A stretch of DNA of 64,000 nucleotides from Perca fluviatilis (lineage: Eukaryota > Chordata > Actinopteri > Perciformes > Percidae). Position 1 is the first letter of the stretch; the number at the start of each line of letters is the position of its first letter. Positions 22,472-55,886 of the stretch are shown here, piece after piece. A model generated the notes under the pieces. That model was not told the DNA's origin. It did no database searches and saw nothing but the letters and a program-made list of their open reading frames with translations. The stretch spans positions 20,263,437 through 20,327,436 of the forward strand of contig NC_053118.1 of the NCBI RefSeq assembly GCF_010015445.1, read 5' to 3'. A program made the position numbers and the translations under genes.

Positions 22472-24010
22472 CGTCTCCTCAAACACACGTATGACACTAA
22501 CAGACTCAAGTGGAGAACTTTCACTGAAATGACAAGGAAGGCACTCTGATATGAACACCTCTGACTGTTGGAGGCTGTCACTGATGGTTCTGATTACTTC
22601 TAATTTAGTTTTATATTTGTGTATCACTTTCTTCTGTCCCAGTTTATGTCACCATTTGATTTTACATGGATCCAACTGCAATGTGTCTGTTATCGCTACA
22701 GAACAAATTACCACTTTACCAGTGGAAATGAAAACTTAAGTATGTTGCAAACTCTCATTGCCACTACTGAGGGAACAACATTTTTAGTTAGCTGGTTCAG
22801 ACCATGGACACTGTAGAAAACTAGTCATATTGGATTAGAACTACAATGACCCTCACAAACAATAAGTACAATGTTGTTTACATGCACACACATCCTGGTT
22901 ACTCTGCGTATTCGGTCAGTGGCAGGAAACACAATAATGTCTTTACTGTACACGTGTGGTTTATTCTATAAACCACAGTTTACATGTTATTTGGACAGTA
23001 ATCAGATTTATCCCCTGCCCCCTCTAAAAAAATGTCAGCCCTCCATGTGTTGTAAACAAATACAGCTTAGATCATCATGTTTATAGTCTAGCTAGCCTTG
23101 TTTTATGAATCACAACTTTAGCAACCTCTTTGGTACTGCAGTTGATTTTTTGCCAGAAGGAGACGGTTTCTTCCAGCAACACTGATGATGCGACTTTCCC
23201 CATTTGGAAACATTTCCATGCACATGTACACGCCCAAAAAGAGAAGAAAACTCCAAGAAATCCATTGAAGGGTTTACATGGCCAAGTGATCAACCTTCCC
23301 GATGATGCTTGCAGTTGCTAAGAAGACTTCATCTAATGTGTAGATGGGAACTGCGCACTCAAATTTTTTAAGTCTGTTGCCTTATTCTGTTGTTTTTTTT
23401 CTACTACTTTTTCAGCTGCAGGCTCAATATAGCCTTGGTATTTATTCACACTGAGGGTTTATATTATGCACATGCATGCATTCAAATCTCATCAGAAAAC
23501 ACAAAATTAAACATTCTGTGAAATATAAAAAACATCTTTCGTAGCTCTTCCTAATAATCATCTATGATTATAAATATCTTAAATATTGATTCGTTTTGAT
23601 AAATCATGGCTCAAAGTGAGATTATTTTTGAACTGTGAAGACTGAAGAAAAGGAATAGAAATTATCTATTCTCCTTGCATTCATAATACACAGCTTCATT
23701 TTTGTCACATTGATTTCTCACATTAGACACAGAAAAAAAAATCAAAAGACACTGTTAACATCAATGCTCGTGTCCAGGTCGCCATCTTGCTTTTGTATTT
23801 ATTTCATCACCATTTCAAGTATAAAATTAAATCAAATCTATAAAAACTTTGGACATGTGCAGTGTCCTAGTTACACTGTGTGATGGCCTCAGATGGTTTG
23901 ATATGTTTTAACGCCAGCCATGTATGGTTTTGTGTATATATTTCCTAATAGTATGTCTCAATGTGTTTTTGTAAGAGTTTTATTGATTTAATAAATAACT
24001 TTGATAAGCC
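22472..24010 (+). other. nradd: nradd 3' untranslated region
   Basis: Sequence downstream of the TGA ending at 22471. A canonical AATAAA lies at 23990-23995, so cleavage near 24010 would give a 3' UTR of about 1.5 kb. No other gene is visible. An earlier poly(A) site cannot be excluded. Confidence 0.5.
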
Positions 24011-25439
24011 AATGCTCTTTTGTTGTAACAGAAGGACCTGATACTTAAGTCTTTATGCCGTAGATCAGTGATTGTCCTCGGGGATACTACTGCAGTTGCT
24101 TGTGGTGATTGTAGAGTAGCTCAATTAATAATAATAAAAAGAATTACAGTAAATAAATAAAAATCCTCATATCGAGTCATCTGTAACGCCTGAACACTGT
24201 TTTAGGAGTGGTTGAAAACTAGTTAACAAACAAGCAGAGACGCTGAAACAGCTAAAAGTGATGGCTTAATAATGGTTAAAATATCTCAAACTAATGGATA
24301 AAAAGTTGACATAGCTTAAACTAATTGACAGCTACACGGTTAAAGTAGCAGCTAAAATAATAGCTTGGATAAAGGGTTGAAATAAATGGGGATGACAATA
24401 AAAATGGCTACTTGATTTCATCTTTATATATAGGGTTAAGAGTACAAATGACAAAAAAAGATTCAAGAGGCCTCTATAGGTTGATACTTTAGTGACTAAC
24501 CCTAACCCTTGTGGCATACCTACCATACATGCTAAACAATTAGTTTAGCAAAAAAAATCAGACATTGCTTATGTAATTTGGATAGGCTACGTTACATGCC
24601 TTTTGAATTTATAGCAACACTAAGACCCACCAAATGGAAATATGAAAATTACTGGACCACAACCACACTCTTATAGATATGTCTGTCACTTACAGTAAAA
24701 TATAAAACCCACTTGATGAATTACACAGTGAAGTTCAGACATATTTAGAATATCCTACCCCTTATCAAGGGATTTAGTGTATAAGAACATTTCCTATCCA
24801 AAACCCAGAGGGAAATCAGTCAAGAGGTATGTAATGATTTGAGGGTGAAATGAAAATAAAAGCTTTATTCAAAATATTCTGGAAGGTTTCTCTCTGAGGC
24901 GCAATCTGATTCCTGCTCCCCCTCTGCTCTGCACTCAAATCTGTTAATGATCTCTTTGCATTCAGTTCTAAGTGGGAGCAGGCATCTTACACGGCCTAGG
25001 GCTGCGTTACATGCCGTCACAAACTCCAGACGGGACTGCTTAACTGTGGTCTGGAGCACACAGGCATGGGGCTGCGGAATGTGCATACACTGGGAGGGGG
25101 TTGGGACCAAAGAGAGAGGAGAAGCACAGCAGTGCCTCTCTCCACTCGTCACAGGTCTCCATATTTAGAGCACACTAAATGTCTCGAATGAAAGCAGTCG
25201 ATCACTTTGATGTCCTTTACTGGGGCCAAACATCTGGCTCAACACTGTGCGTATGCGCTGTACTGGCATTCATGCCATGTGCACCCCATATTAGAAGAGG
25301 GAGCCAATCTAAAATGGGATTGGGTGTGCACTCAGCAGTCAATCATGTCAAGAGGTCACACACATTTGCTTAGATCGGTTCCAGTCTATTTAACTGAGAC
25401 CCAAGTGAACCCAATCCAACTGCAAAGCAGGGAAATGGA
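24011..25439. other. Intergenic between convergent nradd and setd2
   Basis: No gene is recognised. The part from 24220 to 24420 has loosely repeated agctaaa / ggttaaa / cttaaactaa words suggestive of a decayed repeat. Short ORFs around 24865-25170 occur on both strands without recognisable domains. Confidence 0.45.
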
Positions 25440-27035
25440 TATCATTTTACAAAAAGGTTTATTATCTTTTAAAATGTTTGTACACTCAGTATGACAATGT
25501 GCTTACACAATACTTACAGTAGAGTAGGGTGAAACATACTTTGTACATAGAAAAATAATAAACAACAAAAAAAAAAGGAAGAATCTCCCCCACCACTGAA
25601 ATAAAATAAAAGGATGTGAGTCAGCGGGGTCCTAAGTTTGACAGACTGATGTGGGAACTGCATCAGGAGGGCTGAGCTGGTGAGGATGGGCTCCCTGACC
25701 CCACTCTCCTGCATACAGCTTTGGTAATTTTACACTTTATTTACACTTTCAATCATGAAATGATAGTCCTTTTACAAAGTGTCTGCTTATTTAAACATTC
25801 CCAAAACTAGTATTCAATATATTCACATATAAAGCAATGTACATGTGTTGGAACTTTGTTTAATGCAATTTAATAGGCTGCAAGAAATCAGTGACCTAAT
25901 GCTTATGAAACTAACCTTGACAACCGTAAAAATCTCTGAAATTAATGAGCGACAGTGTGTGGAGCAAGACCTATCAAAGTGTCGTCTAACTAGGACCAGA
26001 TAGAAAGAACCAGAACACACAAGATGTTTAGAAACTGTTAAAACTGCAATGCTACAACCTTCACTTTCCGCATTATTCCTGTAAGTAGAGGAAACAGGGC
26101 AGAACGAGTTGGGAGAGGGGTTGGACAGGAAATGGCTAAACAGCACATCATAGCATAGCATTCAAACCCTGCTCCCGGTATTATACATCAATTCATAAAA
26201 GACATATTGATCACCTAGCCAACCTGCTGGTTATTGACTGATCCCTAAAGTGTACTGTAAGTAAAAGCTCATTCCAGTGAGGGCATATTACTTGACACAG
26301 GAGACATGGAAAACATAGGAATTTCCATAAGGATACCACTCTGACCTCAGCCTACATCATGCATTCATAAAACAACAGAGGCTCCAAAGTCTTGTGGTTA
26401 AGAAGGCAGGGTTTGAGGAGTGGAAGCTTGGACCTCCACCGCCCAGTTAAAAGCAGCACCAGATACAGTCAGTGGCTGGGGGTTGAAGCGTGCACAAGAA
26501 AAAGGAAGTGGGAGGGAAAAAGCACTGGACTGTTTTGTCATTGATCCATTTTTAACAGTGAAAAGTAACAAAGCAACTCTGATAAATATGATACCAAATC
26601 TGATTCTGTAGAGTAATCCACATTCAGGGCTAGAAGAGTTTAAAAAGTGGAATTGAGGTGATCATCTCGGGAACATTTAAGAGCCACAAATGAAAAAAAA
26701 AAAAAAAATTGCTTAAAATCAAACAGACAGTCAGTGAAAACATTAGTCTCTGTAGTACCCCGCAGTGTCATCCTTCGAGAACACTGCACCTGGAGTTTTC
26801 GGGTCGTTCAGCGACACTCGAATCTCCGTCAGTATCAACGGAGCTCCTCTGTGATCCACGTGGCCTGGAGAGCTTCTTGGGCAGCAGTCCAATTTTTAGT
26901 CATAAATACGTGTAAGAAACTACTACGCCGCTCAGGCTGGCCAGTACGTACATGCGTACAAGGAGTGAGTGGAAAGGCAAAGCTGTGCTTCTCCTGTGTT
27001 TGCGCAGGACAAGTGTAACATCTGTGGCCTCTAAG
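25440..27035 (-). other. setd2: setd2 3' untranslated region
   Basis: Lies after the setd2 stop on the minus strand. AATAAA (read as tttatt on the + strand) occurs at 25458-25463 and also near 25737-25742. The distal signal would give a 3' UTR of about 1.6 kb. The true end is not determined by sequence alone. Confidence 0.5.
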
Positions 27036-49212
<22,177 letters not shown>

Positions 49213-49400
49213 CTTCGAAATCACCGGTAATCGACCTTTTGTAAAACATCAAGCAACAATGTATGCCGACGTCAAATCCATACGGAGCTGTCGGAAATGA
49301 CCGTCGGCTAGAGGCTCCGCTGCTGCTGCGCCCCAGCTTCAGCCTGGGTGAATGTTGGTACTATCGAGCTAGCATGAGCTCACATAGTTAGCCAAGAGTT
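49213..49400 (-). promoter_or_regulatory. setd2: setd2 5' UTR and promoter-proximal region
   Basis: Upstream of the setd2 ATG the DNA is CpG-richer (cttcagcctggg, gctgctgctgcgcc around 49320-49340). A GACGTCA CRE-like core lies at 49268-49274. A 10-codon upstream ORF (minus strand 49281-49249, MDLTSAYIVA) precedes the main start and could reduce translation. The transcription start is not determined. Confidence 0.4.
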
Positions 49401-50880
49401 AAGAGGTGAGATCATGAACATAAATGACAACGAAAACCCCAGAAAGTGCCTTAATTTGGTCAACCTGTTACGTTAAATTACAATACGATTGACAAACCGA
49501 TCTGCTTGCAGGATTATAAACCCATTTTAGGAATACCTTTTATTCCACATACTGATCCTCGCTTGGCTGCTGTACATCACATGATGTGGGAACATAGCAG
49601 GCGCGGAGCGCACTGCGGGTCCGAGCCATCACATAAAAAACTAAAAGCTTCACTACCTTGTTTGAGAATAAAGGATAACATAGAGGAGGACAGAGGGTAA
49701 ACAAATGGTCAAAACTTTACTTAGTCTGTCTCCGTCTGTACGTTGTGGCTACTGAATAGCCTGCAGTTAAAACCATAGCAATAAAATTAATTGTATTTGT
49801 ATGGTTAAAACTCTCAGCAACAAACTAACATTACGCCACAAGACATTTCATGCAAGATAATATCTTGATATTTAATTCCCCACACCCCAACTCGAGAAAT
49901 TCTGATTGTAATTGTATCATATCATGAGGATCTCTGATCTCAAGAACACAGCTTTATGTTCTAAACATAATATTGCTTTCTTGAAAGAAATGTTTTCGAT
50001 GCTTAATTTCAGTCGTTCTCGACCATTTTTCGCAGTGATTTAAACTTTTGATTCTAAAGAGATGCTGCGGGCCGGAGCTATAGCTGGTACAATACGCTGT
50101 TGCATGTTATTACAGAATTCAAAAGACTGTCAGAGTAAGAAATAAGGTAAATGTATAATGGTAAATGGATTATAAGATTTGAACACATGACCCAAAGACA
50201 AAGACGATGTATCGTGAAAAAGAACGCTGTAACTGTAGCGGATAGCGGTAGGGACTTCATTAACCAGAATGCAATGTGATGACTTCCGGTTGTTCCGTAA
50301 AGTATTGTTTTGAGTGTTCTCCATGGCGTCCGTCTCATTTATTATCATGTTTATTATACAGTACTGTAAGGAAAACGTTAAAAATATCCAGAAATTCTTC
50401 ACCTGCTGGGTAAATACATATCCGATACAATAGTTGGCGTCATTCTCCCCTGCATAATCTCTTGTTCCACACTTCAGTCCAGTTGGTAGCACACATCACA
50501 TTACAGGGAAGCATCCGACTGTTTTGTGGTCATTGTGAGGTAGCAGAAACAGCAGAGTTCTTGTTAGTTGTAGGAAATGTGTATCAGAAAGAACATGTTG
50601 GAAAAAATGAAATGTTTCGGGATAACAGGAGCAGTGTAAAGAACATACTGGAGTGTGGTGAAAAACAGACAAGGCAGAACATACTTGGTCAGCTTCCTAA
50701 ATACATCCATGATGAGAACAGACTGCAGGGAAATCTGACATACTGGACACATAGGACACTGTAGGAGTTAACTAATTCCAGAAGATGGCAGTAGTGCAAC
50801 GTTAATGATGCAAGCTGCCGTCAAAACCCAATGAAGAAGAAGAAAAACGGGAGGGGTGGGGGTTGCCAATCGCCAATAAA
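49401..50880. other. Divergent intergenic region, setd2 to rbm12b
   Basis: No gene is confidently recognised. An ETS-like ACTTCCGG at 50282-50289 precedes a well-placed ATGGCG at 50323 that opens only a 36-codon frame. A 100-codon frame at 50462-50764 shows no domain I know. Near 50790-50905 a repeat-like tail (agatggcagtagtgcaacg ... gccaataaac ... gaagaagaag) runs into the rbm12b first exon. Confidence 0.4.
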
Positions 50881-50990
50881 CTCTGAAGAAGAAGACTAGA
50901 CGAGAGCGACAAGAAGCCAAACCAAACTTAACTGACCTGAACATATCCGCTATTCTCGATTTTGCACTAGAGTCTGTGCTTGTCGATTGT
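50881..50990 (+). other. rbm12b: Non-coding first exon of rbm12b (inferred)
   Basis: The stretch ending cttgtcgattgt is followed by a strong donor gtaagt at 50991. The next in-line acceptor with a coding sequence on this strand is tctgcag at 55858-55864. The exon start is approximate; the donor is the firm part. The intron would be about 4.9 kb. Confidence 0.5.
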
Positions 50991-51634
50991 GTAAGTTTTG
51001 TCGTTAGTTATGTGGTGTTATTTCTAAAGAATATATTCTCTTAGTCGCAGATCAGCGTTATCTGTCAAATGAGTTAACGCTCAGGCCTATCGTTAGCTGG
51101 CTAGCTACGGTTAGCTAAGCTCGACAATTTGCCGTGCTTTGTTTGGACGGCAAGGACGCCAGCAATGTTCGCCACATTCTTGGCTAACACCAAGTTACAT
51201 CTTATACCACGTTACATTCGTTTTCGGTTATGTAACGTTATGTTTTTGTCACTTAACGCACATTGCGTTTGGGTTGATCAACCGGCGTTATTAATGGCGA
51301 CAAGCGTGCTATGTGTGTTCGGCGTAACGTTACATTACAGTTGGCTAGCTAAATGGCGTGGCACTGTTGTTCGGTAAACCTGTAGCTTAATGCCCTTATG
51401 GTTGATTGTCACCTTGGGAATATTCTAGCTACGTGTCACGCACTTAAATTTGCTAACCAGCTTTTGCTCGTTTTTCTCTGACACGAGTTAGCAGTAGGCT
51501 AACGTTTGTGTGTAACGTTAGAGCTGACGCTAGCTAACCCTGAAGTTTCGATGCCAGTTTTAACAGAGTAAAACGTGTGGAACCAGAATAGGCTGAAATG
51601 TATTGTAGCTGTGTATTCCCAAATGCGTGAATTC

Positions 51635-53685
51635 ATTTGTATGAATACATTCAAGTGTTAAAAACTTTTGATCAAATTAATTCAAATGTTTGAATGTGTG
51701 AAATATCTGAACAAATAGATTTGTGTTTTAAATTGTTAATCTGTCAATACTGTCATGAATTCATAGCCTGAACAGGCTTGCAAGACACCATTATTCACAA
51801 AGACCAGAAACTGGGGTAGTAACAAACTAAAGTAAACCATCCTGATGTTTTTTTCCAAGCTTAAGAAACAAAAGGTAGCAAACTTATAAGCATTAGTTAT
51901 ACTTCCATTCTGTCATCGTCAGTGCATCAAACAAATAGATTGCATTTGTTTAACCTGTTAGGAGACCTGTAAGTGTGCATGACACGTTATGACCAAATGA
52001 AAGATTTGCACAAATGATTTCCAGTTTGTGAGTGCATAAAGAAGACTTGCACAAAGGTTTGGAATTGCACAGCAAAGGTTTGCTGTAACAAAAAAGGTTT
52101 GCAGATAAACATCTATCTGGTTATGGGTGAAAAAAGTTAACACAGGCGGGGCTCAACGCTAACTTTATAAAGTGGTTGCCAGGCTTGGCAAACAGGCATC
52201 TGCTTTTGGCTGCCGAAATGGACAATACAGTTGCCATGTTTTAAACTGCCTATATTTGGAGCATTTTCATTTCTTGTGTAACTATACCACATATTTTAAC
52301 AATGAAACGATGAGAGAATGGCTTGCAATATAATTTCTCATTCCTCTCAAAAAGGGGTGTAACAGATCACAAAACTCACAGCTCTGATAACTGTTTCGAT
52401 TCACAGATCACATAAATTCAGAATCTGCAAAAAAAAAAGGGGGGGGGGATTTAAATGATTAATAAAAATGTAATAACTTCAGAATAATTACTTTGTTTAG
52501 CAGTTTAAAGTAAACGCTACCTTTTATTCACATCTGTGTTTTTCTGACAACAGCAGTGACCAAGTGCTAGTTTGTGTCTTTTAGCTCATAGCTTTAGCGG
52601 CATCACGGTTGTACGTCCCGGTGTTGGAATCCCCTACAGTGAAATACAGTCACACTTTACACCGCTTAGTGGTCAGCATTTTAACTGTTTAATCCAGTTA
52701 CTACTGTAGCTAACGGTAAGCTAACGTTACCTGCTGCCAAGTGTAACGTGTTATTAGTGTTTACTAGCCTGACATGCAGCGATGCTTCTGTTGCCTCTAA
52801 CTTCTGTTTCAGAGCATCTGAGAGAAGCGCAGACATTTAAGTGGCACTGTAACGAGGTACCAAAATCCACATTGCTATTCCGTCCGGTATGTCCCGGGCA
52901 CCGTTGGCATATTAGCATGTGTTGCGCACAAATGTAGTGTTTAATCTTCACTGAGACAACCATATAAAATGTTGACATCTTTTGAAATAATATTTTCCAT
53001 TTTTGTAAGTTTTCATATTTAAAAAAAATAGAACAGGTGGTTGCCAATGGGGGCAACCAGAGGCCACGAAACGGTTGCCAATTGACTCAATCTGTTACTG
53101 TGGAGCCCTGACAGAACCTAGTACGTTTTTCGGAGGAGTGAGGCAGAGGGAGTGCAGGGCAGCCACAGACCATTGATGCATAATAAAACCTGGATGCAGA
53201 GTTTGAAGTGGAGCCTTGTTCATTCCTGTTAGTTGCTCAGTGGTGCATGAAGCCAAAAAATTACCTGGATGATTTGGCCCATAGAGCAGGATGACTAGTG
53301 ACCTCCGCTAGCTGATCCAAAATAGTTGAGCACTCTAACTTGAATGGGGATTAAATTATTTAATTGTGCGGCTCTTCTAGATTTTCCAAATATTATTAGA
53401 TCTAATAGATCAAATTCTGATAGTGAATTCGGTCATTTTGCAGGGGTTGTGACTCTCAAACTTTTTGCACCCACAAATGAGGTAACTGCAAACCTTTGTG
53501 CAAATCTTTTTTATGCACTCGCACATTAGAAATCATTTGTGCAAATCTTTTTCATTCACAAAATATTCACAGCTAAAGATCTCCGTATGGATTCAAAAAC
53601 TAAATCTAGTTCAGATATTTTTCACACAATTTTATTTGATCAAAACGTTTACACATTAACATATTTGAATGTATTCATACAAAAT
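51635..53685. mobile_element. Inverted-repeat element of about 2.05 kb in rbm12b intron 1
   Basis: Outer ends ATTTGTATGAATACATTCAA (51635) and TTGAATGTATTCATACAAAAT (to 53685) are inverted. Inner blocks also pair: gatttgcacaaatgattt with gagtgcataaa near 51999-52045 matches its reverse complement near 53500-53555. The arms are diverged and interrupted. No transposase ORF is seen; the class is unknown. Confidence 0.65.
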
Positions 53686-54568
53686 GTGTACATTCAGATA
53701 TGGTGATGCATACTACAGTACGTTAGACCCCATTTTCTTTCCATAGAGGTGATGTTAGTTGGTTTTATGTCATGTCAGGATTTGTCATACAGGGCAATTG
53801 AGACATACTTTTGTCACACTAAGTTTTTATACCGTTAAAATTGTGGAGTGATTTGTGAATCCTTCCTGGTGATGCATTTACATGCTGAAGTGAAGGTATG
53901 ACAACCGAACTTTGCCATTCATATGCCACATATGGAATACAAATGATGTACAAATGAACGTCCTGACAGTTGTGTTGAATGGTTTATGAAAATAATTTTG
54001 CTGACTTCAGATGGAAATTGTTTTGCTACATGACGGCACACTGTCCTGATGAGGAACGCTGATGAGAAGACGATTACACTTTCTATGGAACAACTGTTAT
54101 ACTTTATCCGTTTGCACCAAAGTATACAGAGGAGGAAATGTTGCAGAGCGGGACAGGGAATGGGCAAGAAGAGGAGACACTGACGCTATTGCATTAACCA
54201 GAACGCCAGCCTCTTGAATGCACAGACTGCAGCAGTGGTGTACATTGCCAAACAATTCAAACATAATAGTGTTTTTTTCAGCCATGAATGGGATATTTTG
54301 GAAACGCTGTTATAGCGAGGTGGCGCTACAGTGGATGAGTCTTTTGAGGGTCAATGCATCCTGATTTCAGCGTTCTCCTGCAAATATGCTATAAAGTTGA
54401 TGATTGAGTTGTGCGTGCTTTGTAGCTTGTATTGTTTGTCAGAAACATGGTGTTCTTCATGGAGCAGAGACTGTCCAATCAGAACTACTCGTAGGTGGAA
54501 AATCTACAATCGTGGACGTGTTTTGGCGAGTGGAGCACATTAACATTAAATTTGAAAATTCTATTTTG

Positions 54569-54616
54569 GCAAAAATATTAATCTAAAATCAGGACTCATG
54601 CTTTGGGAAATGACGG

Positions 54617-54676
<60 letters not shown>

Positions 54677-54733
54677 TAAACCAACATTAAAAAATTCAAA
54701 CCATTATTACATGTTTCTTTTTTGTTTTTTTTT

Positions 54734-54774
<41 letters not shown>

Positions 54775-54893
54775 CCGTCATTTCCCAAAGCATGAGTCCT
54801 GATTTTAGATTAATATTTTTGCCCAATTGGAATTTTTATATATATATATATCTCAAAAACATGTAATAATGGTTTGAATTTTTTAATGTTGGT
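54569..54893. repeat. Interleaved inverted repeats around (TA)n tracts
   Basis: Segment A (54569-54620, gcaaaaatattaatc...) recurs inverted as A' (54771-54822). Segment B (54680-54716, accaacattaaaaaattc...) recurs inverted as B' (54857-54893). The order is A-(TA)n-B-(TA)n-A'-(TA)n-B'. Arms appear perfect or nearly so. TA tracts run about 54618-54673 and 54736-54771. Confidence 0.85.
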
Positions 54894-55886
54894 GGTTTTT
54901 GGCTAGTGGTTCTGTTGAATGACAAATTTGAAGATGCTTTAGTTGGATTGTAGCTGGTGCTGATGTAGCGAATGCAAATGCCTTGTAGATATTGTGCCAT
55001 GACAACGGTGACATTGTCCTTGCTGTATAGTAGCTGGGTCCCAGTTGAACTGCCTTCTTCCAAGTCTGCATTTTAAGACCTATTTTATGATGGATCAACA
55101 GCGCTGTCCCATTCAGAAGGCCCCTCCAAATACACTGGGAAAATAGTTTACCCTGTTGTGATCACTGTGTTGGCTGAATAAGTGAAAATAGTTGCTGGTA
55201 AACTTGAATGTTTCGGACCTACAATTGTGATGCACTACACCTGGATGCAGCATTAATGTTGGGAGGGTCATAAACGTAAAATGATGGTTATGGTGAGTCA
55301 CTGTGGGCTGTCACATTCTGGGAGGTGACACATTTTCAGTCCATTAGCCTTCAGCCTGGCAAAGGCAACACGTCAATCAGCTATGTTTGATTAAACAAGT
55401 GGCCTTCATCACATTTTATTTGCAAGATGAATATTTGTGATCCAGTCAGGCCAGTAGGGGTTTTCAGATCAACTTATATTTGACTGCTCTAGTTGAATCA
55501 TACATGATGAATTGGAATAGTTAACCTATGGGGTGGTTGATTAAAATGGTCTGATAAAACAAATATAGGGGAAAAAGGTTGCTTATTGTGCCAGATAGAG
55601 TTGATATTGTGAGTTAGGACGTTCAACTCTGGAGCGTGAGCTACAGTCTCTGTTAAATTGTTCTGTTCACGCAAATTTAAATTTCATATCCATCTTAAAA
55701 GCGGCTGTTGTTGACATTGATCGTAATGGTGTCCCTTGTCTCTGATGTCCTTTGTCTCACATTGCTATTCCAGTTCAGTTGTTATATTGGACTGCCAGGA
55801 AATTGACGCTGGGCTAGTAAAGCTCCGTTGGCAATAATGCTATTCTATACCCTTTTGTCTGCAGGTGCTGTTGTTTGTACTTCAGC

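Noticed and set aside
49506..49700. 64-codon + strand ORF upstream of setd2
   Set aside because: No recognised family and no splice-site support; length is within chance expectation.
50323..50433. 36-codon ORF starting MASVSFIIMF after an ETS-like site
   Set aside because: Attractive start context and a hydrophobic N terminus, but it is very short, ends soon after, and no exon continues it in frame.
50462..50764. 100-codon + strand ORF between setd2 and rbm12b
   Set aside because: No recognised domain, no clear splice partners or Kozak context, and the region is flanked by repeat-like sequence. Not called as a gene, though conservation should be tested.
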